This document shows positions 1 to 5,368 of a stretch of DNA of 6,469 nt, one piece after another. A program made the translations under genes and the position numbers. Numbering within the stretch: the stretch's first letter is position 1; each line of letters starts with the position of its first letter. The DNA comes from Ktedonobacterales bacterium (GTDB lineage Bacteria > Chloroflexota > Ktedonobacteria > Ktedonobacterales > JADMIN01), in the NCBI GenBank assembly GCA_015478575.1, contig JADMIN010000157.1:1-6469 (forward strand), read 5' to 3'. Under the pieces are notes generated by a model. That model was not told the origin of the DNA. It worked only from the letters and a program-made list of their open reading frames with translations, and did not search any database.

Positions 1-13
1 CGCAGCTTGCGCT

Positions 14-271
14 CTAGCGCGGCGCGGGCAGCTTCGAGTTCACCGCGCTCGTGGGGTTGTAGCGATTGGGCTTGCGCGCGTCTGGCTGCGCGAACGATGG
101 CCCCAGCCAGAAGACAAACGCGCTTCCCAGCCCGCTGATGAGCAGCGCGACGACCGTGACAACGAGCACCAGTTTACGCATTTCAGCGCGAGTGAGCAGT
201 GCTCGCCGTGATCTCGAAGAGCGCGAGAGTCGGGATAGCGCCCGGCGTGAGGGATGAGGCCATCGGAACAT
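14..271 (-). CDS. Small arginine-rich single-pass membrane protein, hypothetical (85 aa)
   Basis: I do not recognise a family. With the ATG at 269-271 the product is 85 residues. A basic, Ser/Arg-rich N-terminus (about residues 9-28, with SRSSRSRR) is followed by a hydrophobic segment at about 34-57 (LVLVVTVVALLISG and onward). A short polar, Pro/Asn-containing tail ends in PAPR. The positive-inside rule predicts a cytoplasmic N-terminus and an extracytoplasmic tail of about 28 residues. I chose this start because AAGGA lies 7 nt upstream of it. The frame stays open to a TTG at 337, and a shorter version could begin at the ATG at 179-181 (MRKLVLVV, which would look like a signal anchor), but neither has a visible ribosome binding site. 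The gene is co-oriented with the regulator upstream, about 270 bp away. No strong promoter or terminator is evident. The length, the hydrophobic segment and the ribosome binding site are the only support. Confidence 0.5.
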   Translation of the reverse strand: MFRWPHPSRRALSRLSRSSRSRRALLTRAEMRKLVLVVTVVALLISGLGSAFVFWLGPSFAQPDARKPNRYNPTSAVNSKLPAPR

Positions 272-408
272 GATCATGTCCTTCCACCAGAACCCAAACC
301 ACACAGACATCCGCAAGTCAGATATCCGTGCGAGCAAGAATACAGGCTCGGTACAAATCGTTCATCAGGCTGGGCGCGTATTTTCTCGCGGATAAACACC
401 GCCGCAAG

Positions 409-446
409 GCGTACGCTGAGACGGCGGACGTACGCCCACGGGCGTA
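409..446. repeat. Cluster of short palindromes between the regulator gene and the small membrane protein gene
   Basis: GCGTACGC (409-416) is a perfect palindrome. CGTACGC recurs at 429-435, where it runs into a perfect hairpin: TACGCCC at 431-437 and GGGCGTA at 440-446, with two bases between. The cluster lies 3' of the LuxR-type gene and 5' of the small membrane protein gene, both minus strand. Neither strand has a T-run directly after the stem, so it is not a standard terminator. It could be an attenuating structure or a protein site. A further small dyad (CTGAT/ATCAG) is at 517-528. I see nothing else in 272-544 except a T6 run at 479-484. Confidence 0.3.
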
Positions 447-544
447 GCAAGAGCGCGGCGGATGCTGAATTTTGCCGATTTTTTGCTGTATGCTGAGTGC
501 GCGAGCGAGCCGCTGGCTGATCTATCAGTCTCGGCGCCCGCGTC

Positions 545-1195
545 TTAGCTGGTGATGTACGACACCAAGCCCGCCTGATAGGCCTTCAGCACAGCATCAA
601 GGGTGCAATGCACGTCAAGTTTGCTGTAGATATGCTCCAGGTGCTTCTTGAGCGTACTTGGGGTAATCCGCAATTGCTCGCTCATCGCGGCCTTGCCGTG
701 GCCACTGAACATGAGCCTCAGAACTTGCGCCTCGCGCGGTGTCAGCCGCTCTGGAATCTTGGTTGTCAGGCCCCTCAACATGATCAATGACTCAATGAGG
801 GCGGCTTGCTCTAAGAGAAAGTGGAGCGCCCCACACATCCGCGCCAACTGATACATGCTGTCGGGCGGCAGCGCGGGCGTGCCTGGGGAGTCAGCGCAAG
901 ACGCGATGAGAAGGAGGGCAAAGTCGCGAGCGCCGAACCGCGCGGGCACCGGGAACTCCGACGTTGGAGCGCGGCGTCGCGGCTCGACATCTTCGTAGAC
1001 GAGTCGTGCGTGGCCCTGGCTCACCTCAGCCACCGCCGCATTTATCTGTATATGGATGCCCTTCTCCTGGCCGAGGAGTTTCTCGGTGACCAGAACAAGG
1101 ATATTCAGATCAAGAGCCATACCGGCTTCTTTGACCGCTGCGACGGCAGAGAAACCCGCGTGGCCTACCCGCGCTCGCTGACCCTTCGTTCCCAT
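545..1195 (-). CDS. LuxR/NarL-type helix-turn-helix transcriptional regulator
   Basis: The 216-residue protein ends in a LuxR-type DNA-binding domain at about residues 150-213. It shows the family signature LTPREAQVLRLM, the recognition region ITPSTLKKHLEHIYSKL, and the closing AVLKAYQAGLV. Residues 1-145 lack a response-regulator receiver domain: there is no Asp-Asp pocket or phosphoacceptor pattern. The stretch at about 83-135 (VPARFGARDFALLLIASC, then an aliphatic helix ending LEQAALIESL) resembles the last strands and helix of a GAF-like sensor domain, so this may be a shortened or diverged GAF-LuxR protein; that part is inference. The start at 1193-1195 is supported by AAGGAG 11 nt upstream. 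A near-consensus promoter lies further upstream. The transporter gene ends 366 bp upstream on the same strand and is a plausible but unproven target. DNA binding is highly likely; the signal is unknown. Confidence 0.85.
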   Translation of the reverse strand: MGTKGQRARVGHAGFSAVAAVKEAGMALDLNILVLVTEKLLGQEKGIHIQINAAVAEVSQGHARLVYEDVEPRRRAPTSEFPVPARFGARDFALLLIASCADSPGTPALPPDSMYQLARMCGALHFLLEQAALIESLIMLRGLTTKIPERLTPREAQVLRLMFSGHGKAAMSEQLRITPSTLKKHLEHIYSKLDVHCTLDAVLKAYQAGLVSYITS

Positions 1196-1286
1196 GTACC
1201 GCTAAGCTCCTTTCCCCCTGGAGGGACCGTCTGAAATGGCCAGATCAGATGGCACACGCTCCATACTCCATCCGCCTGTAGGCGCG

Positions 1287-1314
1287 AGCATAGCAGAGTT
1301 CCAGTACCTGTCAA
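1287..1314 (-). promoter_or_regulatory. Sigma70-type promoter for the LuxR-type regulator gene
   Basis: Read on the minus strand, a perfect -35 TTGACA (1314-1309) is followed by a 16-nt spacer and the -10 TATGCT (1292-1287, four of six consensus bases). TGC directly before the -10 makes it an extended -10. Transcription would start near 1280 and give a leader of about 85 nt before the ATG at 1195. This is the best promoter in the window and argues that the regulator is transcribed separately from the transporter gene. Three TGAGC words (on the minus strand, within 1344-1365) sit about 30-50 bp upstream of the -35 and could be an activator or autoregulatory site, but they are short. Confidence 0.6.
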
Positions 1315-1384
1315 TGGTCTCCTACCGCGTGACAGCGATCGTGCGCTCAGGTCCGCTCAGCTCAGTTGGGGGAAAGACAGCAGA

Positions 1385-1416
1385 GCGAGAGAGAAACTCG
1401 CATGCTTCTCTCTCGC
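1385..1416 (-). terminator. Perfect 11-bp hairpin 3' of the MMPL gene (candidate terminator)
   Basis: GCGAGAGAGAA (1385-1395) and TTCTCTCTCGC (1406-1416) are perfect inverted repeats around a 10-nt loop. The hairpin lies about 145 bp past the stop of the MMPL gene. On the minus strand the stem is followed by a pyrimidine-rich tail (TCTGCTGTCTTTCCCCC) rather than a clean T-run, so termination is plausible but not certain. The structure is symmetric and could equally be a protein-binding dyad upstream of the regulator promoter. Confidence 0.4.
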
Positions 1417-1483
1417 CTGGTCCGTGGTGCTGTATCAGGTCAGGCCGACATATCCCATGAAGTCCGGCTGAAGTGTTGGCAGG

Positions 1484-1511
1484 GCGCATGCGGGCGTTCG
1501 CCCGCGCGTGC
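1484..1511 (-). terminator. GC-rich hairpin just after the MMPL stop codon
   Basis: GCGGGCG at 1490-1496 pairs with CGCCCGC at 1499-1505 around a tight loop. The stem extends outward to 1484/1511 with wobbles and one mismatch. It begins about 50 nt beyond the MMPL stop at 1562. No T-run follows on the minus strand, so it would be a non-canonical terminator or a 3'-end stabilising stem at most. Confidence 0.35.
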
Positions 1512-1561
1512 TAGCCAGTGATGGTCACGGTGCGCGCCACCCACCGACCAGGACGGACGAG

Positions 1562-3931
1562 TCATGAACCGTTACGCTCCACCGGCAGTGGGCGCCCCGG
1601 CAACCACCAGTTCCAGCGCCCCAGCAGACGCATCGTCGCCGGCACCAGCAGCGTGCGGATGATCGTCGCATCCACCAGCACCGCCACCGCCATGCCCAGC
1701 CCCGTCTCCTGCGCGACCACGATGCTCGTAAAGGCGAAGGAGCCAGCGATGATAATGAAGAGCAGCGCCGCGTTGGTGATGACACCGCCCGTCTTCTCCA
1801 GCCCACGCGCCACCGCGTAGCGGTTGTCGCCCGTGCGCAGCCACTCCTCACGGATGCGCGAGAGCAGAAAGACCTCGTAATCCATCGAGAGGCCAAAGAG
1901 AATACAGAACAGCAGAATAGGAATGGTGCTGTCGAGGAAGCCCGTGGGCTCAAATCCAAGCAGCGTGGCGAAGTGCCCCTGCTGGAAGATGAAGACCAGC
2001 ACACCATAGGCCGCACTCACCGAAAGCACGTTCATCAGAATCGCCTTGAGCGGCAACACCGCCGACCGGAACATCAGCAGCAGCAGCACATAGGTGGCGA
2101 GCAAAATGAAGAGAATCGCCTTCGGGAAGTTGCCATAGAGATAGCGGTTGAAGTCCAGACTAACCGCCTGGAAGCCGCCGACAGAGACCATTAGGCCCTC
2201 CGCGGCGCCCCGATCGCCCGCGCGCAGCGTATCAATCAACTGCTTGCCCGCCGCGCTGTCAATCGGCGCGTCAGTGTTGACCGTGATGACCGTCGTCCCA
2301 TCGGCCGTGGTCGCGCTCACCAGTTGCCGCAGGGCGGGATTCGTGATGTACATGCCCGTCGAGTAGAGGTTGGCCAACCGCTCCAGCGTGAGCGGCGGCG
2401 CGGAGGCCGGAGAGGCGCTGGCCGCCTGGGGCGGAGCCATCAGGCTGATCACACCGGTGACATGCCGCTGTGTCGCCAGCCACTGCGAGAGGTCGCTGAT
2501 CTTCGCCAGGTTCGCGGCTGTCAGCGCGCTCGTGCCGTCAGGCGTCTGGGCCACCACATAGACCGGATTATCCGTGGCGCCAGGGTATTGCGCACTCAGG
2601 ATATCCAGCCCCTGGCGCGCCTCGCTGCTCTTGGGGAGCGAGGTTGCGGTGGGCGTCCCAATGCTGAGAGAGAAAATCGGCCACCCCAGACCGATCAGGA
2701 TAACAGTCACCGCCAGCACGATCAGCACCGGACGGCGCATAACCGCCAGCGCCCAGCCATGCCAGAAGCCCTGCCGTTCACTGCCCTCCGCCCTGGGCAT
2801 GGTGAGCCGGCCCAAGAGCGGCAGACGCAGCGCGTTGATGCGGTGGCCCAGCACACTCAGGAGCGCCGGCAGCAGGGTCAGCGCCGCCAGCACCGAGGTC
2901 AGCACGACCAGCGCCCCGCCGATGCCGAACGACGACATAAACTGAATACCGATCAGCAGCAGACCAGCAAAACCAATCATCACCGTCAGGCCGCTGAAGA
3001 GGATGGCCTCGCCCGCGGTGGCCACCGTCCACCCAACCGCCTCGCGCACCGAGCGGCCATTGGCCAACTCCTCGCGGAAGCGTCGCGTCATGAAGAGGCT
3101 GTAATCAATCGAGATGCCCAGACCCACGATCGAGGCGACGTTGAGCACGAAAACGCTGGTCTGGCTGTGCAGGGCGATCGCATAGATGATCGCCAGCGCG
3201 ATCGGCACAGCGACCAGCGCCAGCACCAGCGGCATCGCGGCGGCGGCCACCGAGCCAAAGACGACCAGCAGCACGAGCAGCGCCAGCGGCAGCGCACGCT
3301 GTTCCGCTTGCTCAGTATCGCTCTGGGTGATGCGGGTGAAGGCATCATAGACGGCGGGGTTGCCCGTCACATAGGCGCTGGCGGGCGTGGTGGATCCCGG
3401 CGTGGGCAGCAGCGCGCGGAAGTCCTTGAGTTGATTCTGCACCGCACTTGGCCCCTGGTCAAAGTTGACCGTGACGAAGGTGGTGAGGCCATCGGCGCCG
3501 GGAACGGGGCTGGGTGCCACGCTGATCACATGCGAGAAGAACTGGGCGCGGCTAACGAACGCGCGCACTTCGAGCTGGTAGGCGGGATCGGTAACCGGGA
3601 CACTGGTGGATCGAAAGACCACCAACAGTTGGGCTGGTGGCTGGTGCAGCGTCTCAGCGAGAATGTTAGCGGCACGGCTGGATTCGCTCTGGTTGAAGTC
3701 GAAGCCGCCGCCAGTCAGCACAGTACCGATCTTACTGGCGAAGGGCACACTCACGGCCAGGCCGACCAGCCAGACCGCGATGATGAGCCAGCGCACGCGA
3801 TAGATCAAACGGCCATAGCCCAACCCAACGCGGTAGAGGCCGTGAGCTTCAAGTTGCTCGCCAGCGGGCGCAACAGGCGCCGTCTCTCCCACCGTCGCGG
3901 TCGGCTCCGGCGCGCGCGAATCGAGTCGCAT
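1562..3931 (-). CDS. MMPL/RND-superfamily membrane transporter (789 aa)
   Basis: This is a full-length two-repeat MMPL-family transporter, of the type that uses the proton gradient to export lipids or hydrophobic compounds; the substrate here is unknown. Each half has one N-terminal membrane helix, a large extracytoplasmic domain and five further helices. Helices fall near residues 48-66, 213-233, 235-255, 259-281, 308-330 and 337-361, then 401-421, 604-622, 627-650, 668-690, 717-738 and 743-770. The large loops are at about 67-212 and 422-603. The paired Asp-Tyr motifs of the family's proton relay are present in both halves: D276-Y277 in GLGISIDYSLF and D684-Y685 in GLSMDYEVF. Each is followed by the typical basic RxREE segment. 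A low-complexity Ala/Ser/Pro linker is at about 501-513. The start at 3929-3931 is preferred because AGGAGG lies 11 nt upstream and the N-terminus then fits the family. The open frame runs back to 4567, but that stretch crosses the intergenic region and lies antisense to the Rpn gene. Confidence 0.93.
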   Translation of the reverse strand: MRLDSRAPEPTATVGETAPVAPAGEQLEAHGLYRVGLGYGRLIYRVRWLIIAVWLVGLAVSVPFASKIGTVLTGGGFDFNQSESSRAANILAETLHQPPAQLLVVFRSTSVPVTDPAYQLEVRAFVSRAQFFSHVISVAPSPVPGADGLTTFVTVNFDQGPSAVQNQLKDFRALLPTPGSTTPASAYVTGNPAVYDAFTRITQSDTEQAEQRALPLALLVLLVVFGSVAAAAMPLVLALVAVPIALAIIYAIALHSQTSVFVLNVASIVGLGISIDYSLFMTRRFREELANGRSVREAVGWTVATAGEAILFSGLTVMIGFAGLLLIGIQFMSSFGIGGALVVLTSVLAALTLLPALLSVLGHRINALRLPLLGRLTMPRAEGSERQGFWHGWALAVMRRPVLIVLAVTVILIGLGWPIFSLSIGTPTATSLPKSSEARQGLDILSAQYPGATDNPVYVVAQTPDGTSALTAANLAKISDLSQWLATQRHVTGVISLMAPPQAASASPASAPPLTLERLANLYSTGMYITNPALRQLVSATTADGTTVITVNTDAPIDSAAGKQLIDTLRAGDRGAAEGLMVSVGGFQAVSLDFNRYLYGNFPKAILFILLATYVLLLLMFRSAVLPLKAILMNVLSVSAAYGVLVFIFQQGHFATLLGFEPTGFLDSTIPILLFCILFGLSMDYEVFLLSRIREEWLRTGDNRYAVARGLEKTGGVITNAALLFIIIAGSFAFTSIVVAQETGLGMAVAVLVDATIIRTLLVPATMRLLGRWNWWLPGRPLPVERNGS

Positions 3932-3942
3932 AGAATCTTCTT

Positions 3943-3948
3943 CCTCCT
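3943..3948 (-). promoter_or_regulatory. Ribosome binding site that fixes the MMPL start
   Basis: On the minus strand AGGAGG, within GAGGAGGAAGAAG, precedes the ATG at 3931 by 11 nt. It rules out the upstream in-frame starts as the main initiation site. Confidence 0.65.
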
Positions 3949-3992
3949 CACACCTGGCCGCGCGGGGTGGTGCGTTCCAACGCGGTCGCGCC

Positions 3993-4013
3993 TCATGGAA
4001 AACCACTCCATGA
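3993..4013. promoter_or_regulatory. 21-bp inverted repeat in the MMPL leader (candidate operator)
   Basis: TCATGGA (3993-3999) and TCCATGA (4007-4013) are perfect inverted repeats separated by 7 bp, 62-82 bp upstream of the MMPL start codon. Half-site centres 14 bp apart suit a dimeric repressor such as TetR- or MarR-type proteins, though the class cannot be told from the DNA. A smaller dyad, GCGTT-CC-AACGC, is at 3972-3983, between this site and the ribosome binding site. I see no convincing -35/-10 pair for the transporter gene in 3932-4261, and no other feature there apart from the plus-strand promoter near 4245. Confidence 0.45.
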
Positions 4014-4241
4014 CAGATCTGGTTGGTGTCGCCCCATATCTGGCACCCTCTACGCCTTCGGCACCAGCGAAGTTGATGTGCCTGCCATTCCGGCTGGCCA
4101 GGCGGCCCACTGGCTATCGTAGTCGCGAAGCGCGGTGCGTGCCTATGCCGGAAGTCATGTCTTTCGCCGCGCTGAAGAGAGAAAGGGAGCGCATCGAGTA
4201 TGAGGTGGGCCGCGCTAGTTGAAGGTGGGTGCGCGCTGGCA

Positions 4242-4250
4242 TGGTATAGT
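4242..4250 (+). promoter_or_regulatory. Extended -10 promoter element for the Rpn-family gene
   Basis: TGG followed by TATAGT (4245-4250, five of six consensus bases) forms an extended -10. No good -35 exists at normal spacing; the nearest candidate, TTGAAG at 4219-4224, would be 20 bp away. A start site about 7 nt downstream falls near 4256-4258, only 4-6 nt before the ATG at 4262, so the mRNA would be leaderless or nearly so. Confidence 0.45.
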
Positions 4251-4261
4251 GGAAACGTGGC

Positions 4262-4714
4262 ATGAGTGGCAAGAGAGACGTGGAGCGGAAGGTGGAGCGA
4301 CCAGATTACGATCAGGCACTCAAGACGATGCTGCTGGAGGCCCATGATGGCTTCCTGGCCCTGATCGCGCCGGCAGTGCGGTGGCGGAAAGCCCTCCCCA
4401 CCGAGCTGCCAGCAGTGAAGCGGCAGGCTGATCTGATCTGGGAGGTCACGCTGCCTGATGGGCAGCGCGGCATCTTGCACATCGAACTGCAAACGAAAGC
4501 GGAAAGCGACATGGGCGAGCGGCTCGCCGACTACGGTTTCCGTCTCCGGCGGCGGCAGCGGCAGCAACAGCCACTTCAGCTCCGTTCGGTGGTCGTCTTC
4601 CTGCGACCGACACCGGGCATTCCAGAGCCACCCTTCGTCATCGAATGGATGGGCCGACCGAGCGCCTGGTACGACTTCGATGTGATCCGCTTATGGGAGT
4701 TGCCACAAGAATGA
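4262..4714 (+). CDS. Rpn-family nuclease domain, N-terminal fragment (150 aa)
   Basis: This is the part translated if the TGA at 4712 is obeyed. It begins with the family's opening, DYDQALKTMLLEAHDGFL (about residues 15-31). The PD-(D/E)XK core follows: D57 in ADLIWEV, and E75-L-Q77 in GILHIELQTK with K79 after it. This is the D...ExQ arrangement of Rpn/Transposase_31 nucleases. A basic helix (RLRRRQRQQQ, about 94-103), the strand SVVVFL and the conserved tail FDVIRLWELP follow. The catalytic residues are therefore intact, but the C-terminal half is missing. The ATG at 4262 has no ribosome binding site and sits directly after a predicted transcription start. The GTG at 4280, preceded by AGAGAG, is an alternative that keeps the whole domain. 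Whether a 150-residue nuclease fragment folds and is active is unknown. Confidence 0.7.
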   Translation: MSGKRDVERKVERPDYDQALKTMLLEAHDGFLALIAPAVRWRKALPTELPAVKRQADLIWEVTLPDGQRGILHIELQTKAESDMGERLADYGFRLRRRQRQQQPLQLRSVVVFLRPTPGIPEPPFVIEWMGRPSAWYDFDVIRLWELPQE

Positions 4715-4717
4715 GTC

Positions 4718-5215
4718 TTGGGGACACCGTGGTATGACCTCTGGCCGCTGGCCTGCCTGATGGCTGACGTCACGACGCAGACCACACAGGCGGTCGCCGA
4801 GCGTATTGCCCAGGCTCCCCTGCCAAGACCGAAGCGGAGCGAGCTTACCGGGTTGGTATTTCTACTCGCTGGTATGCGTCTTCCGAAGCACCAGCTTGCC
4901 ACCATCTTAAGGAGCGAGCACATGCTCAACGACCTGCTGAAAGAATCAAACTTCGCCGAGCTGATCTATGATATCGCGCGCGATGAGGGCATCGAGCAGG
5001 GCATCGAGCAGGGCCGCGCCGCGGGCATCGAGCAAGGTGAGGCGAAGGGCATGCGTGAAGCCATCATCGCTGTCCTCCTGGCGCGCTTCGGGACATTGGA
5101 TGAGCGAATGATCGCCGCCATCGAACAGCGAGAGATGCCCGCGCTCAAGGAACTGCTGCCGCATTGCGCCACCGAGCCACTGGAGCGGATCCGGACGCTC
5201 CTAGATATTGCCTAG
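4718..5215 (+). CDS. Rpn-family C-terminal half after the TGA (up to 165 aa)
   Basis: This frame continues the Rpn protein after the stop. It opens with GTPWYDLWPLACLM, a region that in family members follows directly on the nuclease core. A helical stretch (about residues 55-90), the four-residue repeats (91-114) and a helical C-terminus ending ERIRTLLDIA follow. The only upstream start is a TTG at 4718 without a ribosome binding site, and the ATG at 4760 has none either. I therefore doubt that the whole 165 residues are made independently. The well-supported start is the ATG at 4922, listed separately. The frame has no stop after the TGA until 5213-5215, so nothing beyond the single nonsense codon shows decay. 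Confidence 0.45.
   Translation: MGTPWYDLWPLACLMADVTTQTTQAVAERIAQAPLPRPKRSELTGLVFLLAGMRLPKHQLATILRSEHMLNDLLKESNFAELIYDIARDEGIEQGIEQGRAAGIEQGEAKGMREAIIAVLLARFGTLDERMIAAIEQREMPALKELLPHCATEPLERIRTLLDIA
4909..4914 (+). promoter_or_regulatory. Internal ribosome binding site within the Rpn gene
   Basis: AAGGAG lies 7 nt before an in-frame ATG at 4922-4924. This is a better initiation signal than that of the full-length Rpn gene, which has none. I found no convincing promoter in the 100 bp upstream. Confidence 0.55.
4922..5215 (+). CDS. Candidate intragenic RpnS-like C-terminal protein (97 aa)
   Basis: An independent product is predicted from the ATG at 4922, beginning MLNDLLKESNFAELIYDIA, then the four-residue repeats (about residues 23-46), then a helical tail with ARFGTLDERMIAAIEQRE and LERIRTLLDIA. 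In E. coli the Rpn genes are known to make a separate short C-terminal protein (RpnS) from an internal start; it binds and inhibits the toxic full-length nuclease (RpnL). Its dimer interface includes a helix built of four-residue repeats. The present ORF has the same layout: internal ribosome binding site, in-frame ATG, C-terminal domain and tetrapeptide repeats. Equivalence is inferred from this layout, not from sequence comparison. If correct, this protein survives the upstream nonsense codon. It could instead be only the tail of the full-length protein. Confidence 0.5.
   Translation: MLNDLLKESNFAELIYDIARDEGIEQGIEQGRAAGIEQGEAKGMREAIIAVLLARFGTLDERMIAAIEQREMPALKELLPHCATEPLERIRTLLDIA
4988..5059 (+). 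repeat. Six 12-bp units encoding tetrapeptide repeats (GIEQ type)
   Basis: GGCATCGAGCAG occurs at 4988-4999 and 5000-5011, and with one change (final A) at 5024-5035. Between and after them, units at 5012, 5036 and 5048 keep the 12-bp phase and the leading Gly codon but diverge (GRAA, GEAK, GMRE). The array therefore encodes six tetrapeptides, each starting with Gly, probably one continuous helix. Identical adjacent copies are prone to slippage in multiples of 12 bp, which changes helix length without a frameshift. Confidence 0.85.
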
Positions 5216-5219
5216 CATG

Positions 5220-5246
5220 CCGCGCGCGACATGATGGCCGCGCGCG
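5220..5246 (+). terminator. GC-rich repeat capable of a hairpin after the Rpn gene
   Basis: CCGCGCGCG occurs at 5220-5228 and again at 5238-5246. Because CGCGCGCG is self-complementary, the two copies can pair around a short loop immediately after the Rpn stop at 5215. No T-run follows, so termination is uncertain. Confidence 0.3.
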
Positions 5247-5303
5247 AAGTGAGCGATTGACCCCCGCCTAGTGGGACGGCCTCGCGCGCTCACCGTGCCC
5301 TCA

Positions 5304-5331
5304 GGCGGCGCGGCTCCGGGGCCGCGCCGCC
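5304..5331. terminator. Very stable 11-bp GC hairpin between the Rpn gene and groES
   Basis: GGCGGCGCGGC (5304-5314) and GCCGCGCCGCC (5321-5331) are perfect inverted repeats around a 6-nt loop. It separates the Rpn gene from the groES promoter region and would insulate the two units. There is no T-run on either side, so it is either a non-canonical terminator or a structural or protein-binding element. Confidence 0.4.
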
Positions 5332-5368
5332 ATCCGCCATTCCGCGCACCCGATCTCCGGACGCCTCC

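Larger units (their letters stand above)
4262..5215 (+). pseudogene. Rpn-family PD-(D/E)XK nuclease / putative transposase gene, interrupted by an in-frame TGA
   Basis: Residues before and after the TGA at 4712-4714 lie in one frame and join into a single protein of about 317 codons, a normal full length for the Rpn family (E. coli RpnA to RpnE are close to 300 residues). Before the stop is the PD-(D/E)XK nuclease core. After it come the hydrophobic WPLACL segment, helical regions and the C-terminal GIEQ repeats typical of these proteins. The family cuts DNA; it was first linked to RecA-independent recombination and later to phage defence. A single C-to-T change from CGA (Arg) would create this TGA, so the interruption may be a recent point mutation, a sequencing error, or tolerated because the two halves act separately. 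The gene lies between the MMPL gene (divergent) and groESL (same strand), with no terminal inverted repeats of its own. Confidence 0.75.

Noticed and set aside
1196..1226. Hairpin hiding the ribosome binding site of the regulator gene
   Set aside because: Only four consecutive base pairs (CTCC with GGAG) form, and they compete with an equally weak adjacent stem; too little to claim translational control.
821..1234. Plus-strand frame opposite the LuxR-type gene
   Set aside because: It has no recognisable domain and lies opposite a gene with a clear HTH, ribosome binding site and promoter.
2324..4222. Long plus-strand open frame of 632 codons opposite the MMPL gene
   Set aside because: It is antisense to a clear transporter gene, its product is dominated by Arg, His, Gln and Asp with no domain, and such frames are expected opposite GC-rich hydrophobic genes.
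3932..4567. N-terminal extension of the MMPL protein by 212 residues
   Set aside because: It crosses the intergenic region and lies antisense to the Rpn nuclease core, does not resemble the family, and a strong ribosome binding site precedes the ATG at 3931.
4712..4714. TGA read as selenocysteine or tryptophan
   Set aside because: No Cys or Trp is expected at this place in the family, I see no selenocysteine-type hairpin cue directly after it, and nothing else in the window suggests a recoded TGA (the MMPL gene itself ends in TGA).
3950..5250. Terminal inverted repeats making the Rpn gene an insertion sequence
   Set aside because: GGCCGCGC words occur on both sides but are short, common in this GC-rich DNA, and without target-site duplications.
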